Of a stretch of DNA of 64,000 nucleotides, positions 55,449 to 64,000 are shown one piece after another. The translations under genes and the position numbers were made by a program. The notes under the pieces are model-generated. The model was given only the letters and a program-made list of their open reading frames with translations. It searched no databases and was not told the DNA's origin. Each line of letters starts with the position of its first letter. Within the stretch, counting starts at the first letter, position 1. The stretch is from UBA1783 sp033808805 (GTDB taxonomy: Bacteria; Bacillota_I; Bacilli_A; Erysipelotrichales; Erysipelotrichaceae). The DNA lies in NCBI GenBank assembly GCA_033808805.1, contig JAPXMY010000007.1, positions 48,036-112,035 on the forward strand. Direction: 5' to 3'.

Positions 55449-56453
55449 TTAGTTAAAGTAGTTTTTATCAACTTTAACGTAGTCTACCCAATAGTAGTTT
55501 TCAACTTCTTCACCATTTAATAATTTGATAGCTACATCAACTGCGGTGTGTGATTGGCCAATATGGTCATTTAATACTGTACCAGTCATCGTTCCTTCTT
55601 TAACCATTTCCTGGCACTCATCAAGAGCATCTACGCCCAATAAATAAACGTCTACTCCAACAGTTCTGCCAGCATCTCTAAGAGCTTGAGCAGCACCTAA
55701 AGCCATACCATCATTGTTACAGAATACAACTTCAATCTGATCACCAAATTGTGCTAAAGCATTTGCTACCAGTTCCTGACCTTTTGTCTGGTCCCAGATA
55801 GCTGTATCCTGGTATAGACAATTAACATTGACACCAGCATCTACTAAAGCTTTAATTGAATATTCTGTTCTATACTGAGCATCAACGTTTTCAACGTCAC
55901 CCATAATCATAATGTAGTTAACTACACCATCACCATTGATATCACCTTTGTTTTCCAATGCCAATACAATTTCACCCTGGTATGTGCCAGATTGACGAGC
56001 ATCAGCACCAACATAACAAACTTTAGGATTATTTAAGATTCCTTCATAAGATTCATCACCATCATCACCTAAAGGCTCACGGTTGATCAATACTAGAGGA
56101 ATATCTGCGGCAACAATCTTATTGATTAATACTTCTGCAGAAGAAGTTTGAACCAGGTTAAGAATGATAACATCCATTCCCTGAGCAATAAATGTGTCAA
56201 TCTGGTTAGATTGTTCATCCATTGAGTCTTTTCCATCAACGAATGATAAATCATACTTAACTGTGTCAGTTTCAAGTGATTTGAAATATTTTGCAATTTC
56301 TTCACGATATAAAGTCATGAAGTTATCATTGTAGCGGTAAATAGCAACACCTACTTTATAAGTTTTTACATCAGGATCGCCTCCACCTGGTTTACAGGCT
56401 GTCATTGAAAACATCAACATTACAGCAAGTAAAAGAACTAAAAGTTTTTTCAT
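55449..56453 (-). CDS. mglB: Galactose/glucose-binding lipoprotein
   Basis: A 334-aa lipoprotein (lipobox FSMTAC) related to MglB. It shares the calcium loop DINGDGVVN (residues 171-179 from the chosen start), NREPLG, GADARQSG and NNDGMALGAA sugar-site segments. The ATG at 56453 follows AAAGGA at 9 nt. It is first in the mgl operon. Confidence 0.92.
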   Translation of the reverse strand: MKKLLVLLLAVMLMFSMTACKPGGGDPDVKTYKVGVAIYRYNDNFMTLYREEIAKYFKSLETDTVKYDLSFVDGKDSMDEQSNQIDTFIAQGMDVIILNLVQTSSAEVLINKIVAADIPLVLINREPLGDDGDESYEGILNNPKVCYVGADARQSGTYQGEIVLALENKGDINGDGVVNYIMIMGDVENVDAQYRTEYSIKALVDAGVNVNCLYQDTAIWDQTKGQELVANALAQFGDQIEVVFCNNDGMALGAAQALRDAGRTVGVDVYLLGVDALDECQEMVKEGTMTGTVLNDHIGQSHTAVDVAIKLLNGEEVENYYWVDYVKVDKNYFN

Positions 56454-56524
56454 TTTAATTATTCCTTTCCCAAAAAACATTAAATAGTGTTAATCATTCT
56501 ATAAATAATTCACTATCCAATTTA

Positions 56525-56574
56525 ATCTTAACAACTCTTTTTTTTAGTGTCAACCTTTTTTGTAAGTGCTTACA
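56525..56574 (-). promoter_or_regulatory. mglB promoter with adjacent cre/GalR-like operator
   Basis: On the minus strand TTGACA (56548-56553), 17 nt, TAAGAT (56525-56530). Seven nt upstream of the -35 is TGTAAGCACTTACA (56561-56574), one base from the cre/GalR-type consensus. Control by CcpA or a LacI-family sugar regulator is inferred. Confidence 0.7.
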
Positions 56575-56604
56575 TATTGTTTTTAATTTCACAAAAATTT
56601 CAAA

Positions 56605-56630
56605 AAAGGCTCCTTTTTACAGGAGCCTTT
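56605..56630 (-). terminator. ptsI terminator
   Basis: AAAGGCTCCT/AGGAGCCTTT stem, 6-nt loop, T6 on the minus strand. Confidence 0.9.
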
Positions 56631-56644
56631 AATCTTTTTCTGGT

Positions 56645-58348
56645 TTATTTAACTGTTGAACGAATCAATTCCAATACTTCTTCAGCTGTTTGAAGTTCTA
56701 AAGCTTTAGCTGCCAGTTCTTTCATTTCCGCATAAGACAGACTGTTGACAATCTTTCTAGCTCTTAAAATTGAAGTAGCACTCATTGAAAATTCATCCAA
56801 TCCTAATCCAAGCAACACTGGAACAGCATCTGGTTCACCAGCCATTTCACCGCACATACCAGCCCATTTTCCGTGTGCATGAGCACCGTCAATGGTCATC
56901 TTGATTAAGCGTAACAGGGCTGGATTATATGGCTGATACAGATACGAGACTTTTTCACTCATTCTGTCAGCTGCCATTGAATATTGGATCATATCATTGG
57001 TTCCGATTGAGAAAAAATCAGAAATTTCCGCAAACTTGTCCGCCAATACCGCTGCTGCTGGGATTTCCACCATCATACCTACCTGAATATCATCGCCAAT
57101 AGCTACACCTTCTGCAACAAGTTTATCTCTTTCTTCTTCATAAACTCCCTTTGCTTCTTTAAACTCATTGATTGTAGCAATCATTGGGAACATGATTCTC
57201 AGTTTTCCATAAGCAGAAGCTCTGATGAGTGCTCTCAGCTGAGTTCTGAAAATATCTTTTTGGTCTAGACACAATCTAACAGCTCTATAACCTAGGAAAG
57301 GGTTCATTTCTTCAGGGAACTCATAGTAATCTAAATGTTTATCGCCACCAATGTCCAATGTTCTAACCACAACCGGTTTATCACCCATTGATTCCAAAAC
57401 CTTCTTGTAAGCTTCAAACTGTTCTTCTTCATTTGGCCAGTCTTTGGCGCCCATATATAAGAACTCAGTACGATATAAGCCAACACCTTCTCCACCATTT
57501 TCTAAAACAGCTGCTACATCATTTGGAGTACCAATATTAGCTGCCAGCTCAACATGATGGCCATCAAGAGTTACAGTTTCTTTGTCCTTGTATTCTTTAA
57601 GTGCTGCAACTTCTTCTTCATATCTTTTAGCTTCAATTCTGTATTTAGCAATGGTTTCTTCATCTGGATTAATTAATACTTTACCTTTTAAAGCGTCAAG
57701 AATCAGCATATCTCCATGCTTGACAGTAGACATGATATCGGTTACACCAACTACTGCTGGAATTTCTAAACTTCTTGCCATAATAGCTGAGTGTGAAGTT
57801 CTTCCCCCAATTTCTGTCGCAAATCCTAAAGTGTACTCTTTATTCAGCTGTGCTGTATCTGAAGGTGTCAAATCATGAGCTACAATAACAACTTCTTCAT
57901 CAATCAAAGATAAGTCAGCAATATTTACACCCATAATGTGATATTTGATTCTGGTTGTAACATCCCTGATGTCAGCTGCTCTTTCTCTCATGTAGGCATC
58001 TTCTAAAGACTCAAACATACTGATAAACATTCCTGCCACTGCATCCAGAGCATATTCAGCATTTACAATCTCACTTTCAATTTTTTGAATTACTCCATCA
58101 CATAGAGCTGGGTCATCGCAAACCATCAAATGAGCATCAAAAATCTTTAAATCTTCTTCCGATAATCTTCCTGCTGCCTTTTTTTGAATTGTTTCAATGT
58201 CTTTCTTGCTTTCTTGTAAAGCTTTATTGAACTTTTCAATTTCTTCCTGTGGATTACACTCTTTAAGTTCAATAACAATTTCTGGCGTCTCTAATTTGTA
58301 CGCTTTAGCGATAGCGATACCGCTACTTGCTGCAATTCCTTTTAACAT
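56645..58348 (-). CDS. ptsI: PTS enzyme I
   Basis: A 567-aa phosphoenolpyruvate-protein phosphotransferase. The swivelling His is in GGRTSHSAIMAR, the PEP barrel has VRTLDIGGDKHL, LGYRAVR and the reactive Cys in AGMCGEMAG. It phosphorylates HPr for sugar uptake. No ptsH is beside it. RBS GGGGAG precedes the ATG. Confidence 0.95.
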   Translation of the reverse strand: MLKGIAASSGIAIAKAYKLETPEIVIELKECNPQEEIEKFNKALQESKKDIETIQKKAAGRLSEEDLKIFDAHLMVCDDPALCDGVIQKIESEIVNAEYALDAVAGMFISMFESLEDAYMRERAADIRDVTTRIKYHIMGVNIADLSLIDEEVVIVAHDLTPSDTAQLNKEYTLGFATEIGGRTSHSAIMARSLEIPAVVGVTDIMSTVKHGDMLILDALKGKVLINPDEETIAKYRIEAKRYEEEVAALKEYKDKETVTLDGHHVELAANIGTPNDVAAVLENGGEGVGLYRTEFLYMGAKDWPNEEEQFEAYKKVLESMGDKPVVVRTLDIGGDKHLDYYEFPEEMNPFLGYRAVRLCLDQKDIFRTQLRALIRASAYGKLRIMFPMIATINEFKEAKGVYEEERDKLVAEGVAIGDDIQVGMMVEIPAAAVLADKFAEISDFFSIGTNDMIQYSMAADRMSEKVSYLYQPYNPALLRLIKMTIDGAHAHGKWAGMCGEMAGEPDAVPVLLGLGLDEFSMSATSILRARKIVNSLSYAEMKELAAKALELQTAEEVLELIRSTVK

Positions 58349-58397
58349 TTTTCTTTTCTCCCCGTATTTTTATTAATACAATTTTATCATCATTATA

Positions 58398-58688
58398 CTA
58401 CCTTTTCAAGCAAGCCAAAAATTGTTCCAACGCTTTCCGCTTAAGAGAATAATATGTTGTTTGAGAATAATAATCATTCCACCAATATGATTCTCTTTTG
58501 TTTATATACTCCTGTGTCAGTATTCTTTTGGAATCTTCATCAATATCATCCAAAGCAAACTGCACCAGAAGATATAAATCATAATTTTTGTCCTGTTGAT
58601 TGTAGTTTTCCAACATAAATCTGCTTTTGTTATACTTGTCAAAAATGTTTTTAACAATTTGACTTATTTCTCTAAAACCTGCTGTCAT
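58398..58688 (-). CDS. MG284-like small helical protein
   Basis: A 96-aa protein with the pattern YWWNDYYSQTTYYSLKRKALEQFL at its C-terminus, resembling the MG284/MPN403 family seen in Mollicutes and relatives. Recognition is by motif only. The start at 58688 (GGGG 6 nt upstream) is preferred to the earlier ATG without an RBS. Function unknown. Confidence 0.6.
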   Translation of the reverse strand: MTAGFREISQIVKNIFDKYNKSRFMLENYNQQDKNYDLYLLVQFALDDIDEDSKRILTQEYINKRESYWWNDYYSQTTYYSLKRKALEQFLACLKR

Positions 58689-58716
58689 AAAATACCCCAT
58701 TTATAAATTAAGACTT

Positions 58717-59709
58717 CTAAATTACTTCATCATCTGGAAAAACAATATCAGCCGATGCCCTGGCTTTAGTTAGAACTTCCATTACATCTATCGAATGTTT
58801 CAATAGCTTATATGCTTTATCATAATCTTTATTATCAATTATCTCAGCAAATGTTATAAATTCATGCTGCATTCGATGAGCATTGTCACATAAGTCATAA
58901 TAAACCGGTTCTTCTTTATTCAATTGATAATGAAAATGTGTCAAGGTAAACAGAGGTGATGAAGTATAAATGCATCCTTTATTACCTTCAATACAGTTCA
59001 GCAGTGGACTTCCACAATCTTTAGCAGCAATCAGCACTGCTTTAAAACTGTCGTAACTTAACATCAGTATACCTGAGGTATCGATATTGTATTCTATATT
59101 TGGATAATATTTAACTTCATCAGGTTTACCGAATAATCCAACTAAATAATGAACGTTGTAGACATTAAGATCCATCAGTGCTCCACCAGACTTGCGATAG
59201 TCAAAAGCAGGTAAAATTACTCCTTCTTTAAAAGCATCATATCTACTGGAATACTGAGTGTAGTTTAAGACTACAATTTTAACATCGCCGATAGTTGGTA
59301 ATAGTTCTTTTATTTTATGATAGTTGGGATTGTGCTGATTGCTGATTGCCTCAAGAATAATCAGTTTTCTTTCTTTAGCTATTTTTTCCAGCATTTTCGC
59401 CTGGTTATAGTTCGAAGTAAAAGGCTTTTCAACAATAACATTTTTACCAGCTGAAAGTGCCTGTTTAGCCATACGATAATGTAGATGATTCGGCACCCCT
59501 AAATACACTGTATCATATTGGTCATTTTCTAAAAACTGTTGGTAGTCAGTATATACATATTCAATGTTGTGCTCTTTTGCCAGTTTATTCAATTTATCAA
59601 TTGATCTTGCAGTTGCAGTTATTGCCATAATTTCAATTTGTTTCAAGTCCTTGATGAATTCAAATAAAGTGTCAACAATAAGTCCTGAACCTACTATTCC
59701 AACTTTCAT
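58717..59709 (-). CDS. Gfo/Idh/MocA-family oxidoreductase
   Basis: A 330-aa NAD(P)-dependent oxidoreductase (VGIVGSGLI, YLGVPNHLHY, EKPFTSN with the catalytic Lys). It resembles the protein at 60587-61600 across its whole length, so the two are paralogues. Substrate unknown, probably a sugar or inositol-like compound. Confidence 0.85.
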   Translation of the reverse strand: MKVGIVGSGLIVDTLFEFIKDLKQIEIMAITATARSIDKLNKLAKEHNIEYVYTDYQQFLENDQYDTVYLGVPNHLHYRMAKQALSAGKNVIVEKPFTSNYNQAKMLEKIAKERKLIILEAISNQHNPNYHKIKELLPTIGDVKIVVLNYTQYSSRYDAFKEGVILPAFDYRKSGGALMDLNVYNVHYLVGLFGKPDEVKYYPNIEYNIDTSGILMLSYDSFKAVLIAAKDCGSPLLNCIEGNKGCIYTSSPLFTLTHFHYQLNKEEPVYYDLCDNAHRMQHEFITFAEIIDNKDYDKAYKLLKHSIDVMEVLTKARASADIVFPDDEVI

Positions 59710-59724
59710 TTTTCTGCTCTCCTT

Positions 59725-60585
59725 TTATTCAATTTCAAAAAACTTGTAAAGATCTGCTCTTCTATCCTCCATATCCTGATAACCTAAATTAAACAAATCT
59801 TCCAATTGCTCATAAGTGCCGCTTAACCTGGTAACTCCACAATCTCTGGATGGTCTGATAAGTAGTGCCTTGCCCTGCTTCTCCAAATCCTGTACTAAAC
59901 CCAGCTCATGATAAAAAGAATCTACTCGATTATCAATATTGGCTAACATCGTTGGAAACTTTCTGTAAACCAACTTCAATATCTTATCTAAAATAAAACC
60001 ATTTGGTTTTCTAACATAACCCTCGTCTTTGGTAATAATTACCAAGTTTTTATCGTGACCTGTCTGTAGACTTCTTTCAATAGAAATCATCGTTCTGATT
60101 CCACCATCTAAAAATCTTTGGCCATTGATTTCAGTCATCTTTCCAGCCAGTGGCAAAACACAGCTGGCTTTGATATAGTCACCACGCTCATCAAAATCAT
60201 TTTTTCCATAATATTCTAAAACTTCCCTGTCCATATTAAACAAGCCTATTTCAACTTCTCTATCAGTCTGTCTTAAATATTCTAAGGCTTCTTTATAAAA
60301 CGATTTAAAATATTTTTCCTGCAGATAGCCCATACCCATAAGACCACCCTCTTTTAATAATGGTCTTATTCCTATTACTTCCTTATCTTTAATACCGACA
60401 GTAGAAACATATTTCATTTCTTCAATTCTTTCAGCAGCATAACAAAATGCATATGCTGTAGTTGCGGAAATAGATGCCGAATATTTTATATAGATATTAT
60501 TGTCGCTCAACCACTTTAAAGCGCCTGCTGTATAGCAACCTCTAAATCCTCCGCCTTCCAAAACTAGTCCATAATTACTTTTCAT
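59725..60585 (-). CDS. Patatin-like phospholipase family protein
   Basis: A 286-aa protein of the RssA/YjjU type. The oxyanion-hole GGGFRG (near residue 10) and DGG (LDGGIRT) are present, but the nucleophile motif GxSxG reads SISAT, losing both glycines. Activity may be altered. The ATG at 60585 follows AAAGGA. It lies between the two Gfo/Idh paralogues with 1 nt separating it from the upstream gene. Confidence 0.8.
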   Translation of the reverse strand: MKSNYGLVLEGGGFRGCYTAGALKWLSDNNIYIKYSASISATTAYAFCYAAERIEEMKYVSTVGIKDKEVIGIRPLLKEGGLMGMGYLQEKYFKSFYKEALEYLRQTDREVEIGLFNMDREVLEYYGKNDFDERGDYIKASCVLPLAGKMTEINGQRFLDGGIRTMISIERSLQTGHDKNLVIITKDEGYVRKPNGFILDKILKLVYRKFPTMLANIDNRVDSFYHELGLVQDLEKQGKALLIRPSRDCGVTRLSGTYEQLEDLFNLGYQDMEDRRADLYKFFEIE

Positions 60586-60586
60586 A

Positions 60587-61600
60587 TTAAATCCTTTCAT
60601 CACAGTCGAAAATGACTTTTGATTGTAATCGACATTCCGTTAAAACTTCATGGATATCCAATATCTGAGAAAACGGATTTACTTCTGATTCAACCAGGCC
60701 ATTTTTAGAACAATAAACGAAATCTCTCAATTGATTGGCAAATTGATGATCAAAATCCTGACCAATTGAAATCATTCCATTGTTCTCATTATATACCATT
60801 TTTGCATTCTCTTGACCAGGTTGATAATATATTTTTTCTAATCTTGAAACCATCGGGATATAGATATTTCCTTTTTCACCCTGTATTTCGCTGATTATTT
60901 GCGTATTGGTTACTTTCGAATGCAATATTACCACTTCAAAACCGGGGTAAGAAAAAATAGCAGTACCAGCACAGTCAACTCCGGTCTCCAACAATTGAGC
61001 AGTAGCATAAATTTTTTGTGGTTTACCAAATAAAGCCACAACATCTGCAATGGCATAAATCCCCAGATCCATAATTGAACCGTTACACAATTCCCTTCTG
61101 AATGTCGTTGGATTTTCTCCCTTTAGATAGGCATCATATCTGCTGGAATATTTACTGAAGACAAAGACAGCTTTTCTTATTCGGCCAATCTTTTTAAGAT
61201 ACTCTTTTAAAACTTTCAGATTGGGACTATATAGAGGAACCGTGCCATCATGTAGATGAACATTGTTTTCTATGGCTGTTTCAATCATTTCCTTTACCTG
61301 CTCATAATTGGATGCCAGTGGTTTTTCACAAAAAACCGGAAATTTCCTTTTTAAGCATTCAATGGCCATCTGATAATGCATCGAATTGGGAGTAGCAAGA
61401 TAAATTGCATCGACAGTATCTGATTCCATCATCTCAATATAATTATGAAAAATATTCTCAATCTCATATTTTTCCGCAAATCTTACCGCATTTTCATACT
61501 TGCCACTACAGACAGCTGTTACTTTTACTTCACTGACAAAACTGGCTCCTGCCATAAACATATCAGACACAAAATTTGTTCCTACCACACCTATTCTCAT
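60587..61600 (-). CDS. Gfo/Idh/MocA-family oxidoreductase
   Basis: A 337-aa paralogue of the protein at 58717-59709 (VVGTNFVSDMFMAG, YLATPNSMHY, EKPLASN). RBS AAAGGAG precedes the ATG. It is in an operon with GNAT (upstream) and the patatin-like gene. Confidence 0.85.
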   Translation of the reverse strand: MRIGVVGTNFVSDMFMAGASFVSEVKVTAVCSGKYENAVRFAEKYEIENIFHNYIEMMESDTVDAIYLATPNSMHYQMAIECLKRKFPVFCEKPLASNYEQVKEMIETAIENNVHLHDGTVPLYSPNLKVLKEYLKKIGRIRKAVFVFSKYSSRYDAYLKGENPTTFRRELCNGSIMDLGIYAIADVVALFGKPQKIYATAQLLETGVDCAGTAIFSYPGFEVVILHSKVTNTQIISEIQGEKGNIYIPMVSRLEKIYYQPGQENAKMVYNENNGMISIGQDFDHQFANQLRDFVYCSKNGLVESEVNPFSQILDIHEVLTECRLQSKVIFDCDERI

Positions 61601-61612
61601 AAAATTCTCCTT

Positions 61613-62035
61613 TTATAAATCTATCTGATAAACCATTTTTTCTCTTTCCTCAGGAAAAAGCGGATGCCAGAATGGTACGCGTACTGTTTTTATATATCTG
61701 GCATTTAAAGCTTCAATAGTCTTTCTAGAAGCTTCATTGTCTGGGTTACAGGTAAGTATCAATTTTTTCATTCCAAAATCTCTGGCTAAATCTATAAGTA
61801 ACCTGGCAGCCCTTCTGGCATAATGATTTCCACGAAATTCTGGCTCAATTCTATAGCCAATATTTCCATAATAATATAGTTCCAGATTATGCTCTAATCT
61901 TAAATCACAATAGCCGATATACTCATTTTTTTCTTTCAGATAAATAAAATAGCTTATTTGTTTACTATAAAAATAATCCATCCTCAATACGATGAAATCA
62001 TCTTCTATCTCTCTAAAGTTTACTATCCTCTTCAT
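61613..62035 (-). CDS. GNAT-family N-acetyltransferase
   Basis: A 140-aa acetyltransferase with the acetyl-CoA loop RGNHYARRAARLL and a C-terminal NPDNEASRKTIEALNA segment. It acts on an amine or peptide substrate that cannot be assigned. Confidence 0.85.
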   Translation of the reverse strand: MKRIVNFREIEDDFIVLRMDYFYSKQISYFIYLKEKNEYIGYCDLRLEHNLELYYYGNIGYRIEPEFRGNHYARRAARLLIDLARDFGMKKLILTCNPDNEASRKTIEALNARYIKTVRVPFWHPLFPEEREKMVYQIDL

Positions 62036-62137
62036 TTTCGCTATTTATTCTCCTACCTATAATTGTACTGGATTTTAACAAACAATTGTGTTATTATTTT
62101 AAAGACAGAGATATAAAGAACTTTTAAAAAATATCTC

Positions 62138-62167
62138 TTGTCAAATCAGCAGTACTTGTGGTATTAT
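62138..62167 (+). promoter_or_regulatory. Promoter of the tRNA cluster
   Basis: TTGTCA (62138-62143), 18-nt spacer, TATTAT (62162-62167), 25 nt before tRNA-Ser. Confidence 0.6.
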
Positions 62168-62192
62168 TTATAAGCACTGAAATTCAGACAAT

Positions 62193-62283
62193 GGAGTAGT
62201 ACTCAAGAGGCTGAAGAGGCGCCCCTGCTAAGGGTGTAGGTCGGGAAACTGGCGCGAGAGTTCAAATCTCTCCTACTCCGCCA
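62193..62283 (+). tRNA. tRNA-Ser (GCT)
   Basis: GGAGTAG/CTACTCC acceptor stem, long variable arm, anticodon GCT in CTGCTAAG, TTCAAAT T-loop and an encoded CCA. Confidence 0.95.
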
Positions 62284-62311
62284 TTCTCTTATTTTTCAAA
62301 AACTTATTTAC

Positions 62312-62387
62312 GGTCCAGTGGTGTAGTGGTTAACATGCCTCCCTGTCACGGAGGAGATCGCGAGTTCGATCCTCGTCTGGACCGCCA
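62312..62387 (+). tRNA. tRNA-Asp (GTC)
   Basis: GGTCCAG/CTGGACC acceptor stem, anticodon GTC in CTGTCAC, TTCGATC T-loop and an encoded CCA. Confidence 0.95.
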
Positions 62388-62391
62388 TCTT

Positions 62392-62465
62392 GCAGGTGTA
62401 GTTCAATGGTAGAACGCGACCTTGCCAAGGTCGACACGGGGGTTCGATTCCCCTCACTTGCTCCA
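62392..62465 (+). tRNA. tRNA-Gly (GCC)
   Basis: GCAGGTG/CACTTGC acceptor stem (one G-T pair), anticodon GCC in TTGCCAA, TTCGATT T-loop and an encoded CCA. Confidence 0.95.
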
Positions 62466-62476
62466 TTAAAAACAAT

Positions 62477-62498
62477 AATGCTGATAAAGCATTTTTTT
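62477..62498 (+). terminator. Terminator of the tRNA cluster
   Basis: AATGCT/AGCATT stem followed by a T-run. A second stem ACTTTC/GAAAGT with T5 lies at 62526-62550. Confidence 0.75.
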
Positions 62499-62711
62499 AT
62501 TTTATAGCCCATAGATTTTAAAAAGACTTTCCCTGCATCAGAAAGTTTTTTATTTTCCCATCCCGGAAATAACAAAAGCAACAGTTGATAGTGAAGAAAA
62601 AACAAGTTATATAAAGCCAACCAATTTTATATCGTTAAATAGAGGGATAACTATGTTTAATGTGATATAATTAACAAGGAAATATAGATATTTTTAGAAA
62701 GGAGTTTTAAT

Positions 62712-64000
62712 ATGAGGACAATTATTGATCGTAAAGATAAAAAAGCATTGTATGAACATCTTGAAAAAATGCATCCATATGACATCATCGAATCAATAAA
62801 AAAGCTGACTGAAGAGGAACAGGATTTATTCTATTCGCTACTTCCAGAAGAAGAAATTGGAAGAATTATTGCTTATCTGGAGCCTGAAGAAGCAGCTGAT
62901 GTTATTGAAGATTTTGAATTTGAAATTCAAAAGAATATCATTAATGCCTTGGATCTTGATGATGCTGCTGATATTATTGTTCACTTGGACAATGAAGAAG
63001 AATTAATTGATGCCCTGGATAATGAAGAAGGTATTTCTCAAGTTCTTACTTATGATGAAGATGAAGTAGGAGCTCATATGTCCGATGACTACATTGATCT
63101 GATTTTAGGTATGGATATTAAAACTGCTACTAAAAAGGTCATAAAAGAAGCTGGTCAGGTAGATATTCTTAATCATATTTTTATCGTTGATGAAGAAAAC
63201 AGGTTTAAAGGGACAGTTGATTTAAGAGACTTAATCAAAACCAAGGCACCGGCATTTATTGATGACATAACAGAATTAAGTCCATATGTTCTGGATACTG
63301 ACGATATTGAAGAAGCTGTTCATAAAATGAAAAACTATGGTCTGTATGATATGGCTGTTTTAAATAAAAAATTAGAACTGATCGGTATTCTGACCATTGA
63401 TGATGCTATTGAAATTTATCATGAAGAATCAGTTGATGACTTTGAAAAATTATCTGCCTTACCAGATACAAGAACAAAAGGACTCGTCAAATCAGCAGCC
63501 AAAAGACTGCCTTGGCTGTTGTTGCTATTGGTTTTATCAATGCCAATTGCTATAGCAACCAGTCGTTTTGAAGAAGTGATTACTTCGGTTGCTGTACTTG
63601 CTTTATTTCAGCCACTTATTCTTGACGCCGGAGGAGATGTAGCCAGCCAGACACTGGCTGTAACGCTGAGACTATTGACTACCGATTCTAAAAAAGCTTT
63701 GAAAAATGGTGGCAAGGAAATTCTAACAGGACTTATTAACGGCCTGGTGCTGGGAATTTTTGCTGGTCTTGTTTCTTATATCATTTCTAAAACAATGGCC
63801 ATTCAACAACCTTTTAATATATCTCTAGTGGTATTTTTGTCACTAAGTTTAACTGTAGCTACTGGACCTGTCTTTGGACTATTTATTCCCGTTCTATTAG
63901 ATAAAATAAATATAGATCCAGCAGTGGCATCAAGTCCATTTATCACTACACTGATAGATATTACCAGTGTAATTATCTATTTTGGTTTTGCGACATTATT
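62712..64000 (+). CDS. mgtE: Magnesium transporter MgtE (3' end outside the window)
   Basis: At least 429 residues are visible, running off the right edge. The order is an N-terminal helical domain (EEEIGRIIAYLEPEEAADVIEDF), two CBS domains (HIFIVDEENRFKGTVDLRDL; YGLYDMAVLNKKLELIGILTIDDA), then membrane helices (LPWLLLLLVLSMPIAIATSRFEE, DAGGDVASQT). It is a gated Mg2+ channel. RBS AAAGGAG precedes the ATG; no M-box was recognised in the 246-nt upstream gap. Confidence 0.95.
   Translation, partial: MRTIIDRKDKKALYEHLEKMHPYDIIESIKKLTEEEQDLFYSLLPEEEIGRIIAYLEPEEAADVIEDFEFEIQKNIINALDLDDAADIIVHLDNEEELIDALDNEEGISQVLTYDEDEVGAHMSDDYIDLILGMDIKTATKKVIKEAGQVDILNHIFIVDEENRFKGTVDLRDLIKTKAPAFIDDITELSPYVLDTDDIEEAVHKMKNYGLYDMAVLNKKLELIGILTIDDAIEIYHEESVDDFEKLSALPDTRTKGLVKSAAKRLPWLLLLLVLSMPIAIATSRFEEVITSVAVLALFQPLILDAGGDVASQTLAVTLRLLTTDSKKALKNGGKEILTGLINGLVLGIFAGLVSYIISKTMAIQQPFNISLVVFLSLSLTVATGPVFGLFIPVLLDKINIDPAVASSPFITTLIDITSVIIYFGFATL

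Noticed and set aside
62330..62620. 96-codon ORF overlapping tRNA-Asp and tRNA-Gly on the opposite strand
   Set aside because: It reads through two tRNA genes and gives the typical tRNA-derived spurious sequence (GNRTPVSTLARSRSTIELH). Not a gene.
62466..62711. M-box magnesium riboswitch before mgtE
   Set aside because: The gap contains two small terminators and AT-rich sequence but no M-box consensus that I could recognise.
1..64000. CRISPR array
   Set aside because: No regularly spaced repeats of 25-40 bp with unique spacers were seen; the only long repeat is the 522-bp coding duplication.

Overview
The window is AT-rich, densely coded, low-GC Gram-positive chromosome. Lipoprotein-type ABC binding proteins, a T-box leader, RecX/YhaM/Nnr housekeeping genes, a class B sortase and a short protein resembling the Mollicute MG284 family suggest a Firmicute near Erysipelotrichia. 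That placement is inference from gene content. TGA is used as a stop in several intact genes, so the standard code applies.

Layout. 1-6.3 kb: a nucleoside-catabolism cluster with five phosphorylase-family genes, an MtaD-like amidohydrolase, a divergent nucleoside hydrolase, and GroES. Two of the phosphorylases are degenerate, and each starts inside the stop codon of an intact partner. 6.4-8.0 kb: a lone trpB behind a Trp-type T-box. 8.0-15 kb: an accessory block with a small membrane protein and a Bro-N protein between 24-bp near-direct repeats, then a three-gene operon (HD-RyR protein, LRR-TIR-TIR-Sel1/TPR protein, four-TM protein) that looks like a conflict or immune module. 15.1-19.3 kb: a TrpXYZ-like ABC transporter in which two binding-protein genes are each preceded by a short aromatic-rich leader peptide (one poly-Tyr, one Phe/Tyr) and alternative antiterminator/terminator hairpins; this is the most striking regulatory feature. 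19.3-20.3 kb: a 2-hydroxyacid dehydrogenase. 20.3-24.6 kb: a CotH/VTC/DUF4956 operon. 24.7-35.2 kb: a long housekeeping operon (HAD phosphatase, recX, yhaM, nnr, two U32 proteins, SpoU methylase, an unknown protein, ftsW/rodA, rsmD, coaD).

35.3-39.8 kb: an orphan terminated transcript (candidate ncRNA), a TetR/SDR divergent pair with inverted operator-like sites, a broken ftsH tail, tdk, a serine hydrolase and an XRE regulator. 40-43.6 kb: a Phn-type ABC transporter. 43.7-51.3 kb: a small membrane protein, a sortase and a very large surface protein gene carrying two lesions and a perfect 522-bp tandem duplication. 51.7-56.6 kb: an RluA-family gene with a leaderless-type promoter, then mglBAC with a coupled 53-codon membrane ORF and an apparent frameshift at the start of mglC. 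56.6-64 kb: ptsI, two Gfo/Idh/MocA oxidoreductases around a patatin-like protein, a GNAT, three tRNAs (Ser-GCT, Asp-GTC, Gly-GCC) and the 5' part of mgtE.

Taken together the region suggests a host-associated heterotroph that salvages nucleosides, indole or tryptophan, aromatic amino acids and galactosides rather than making everything itself.
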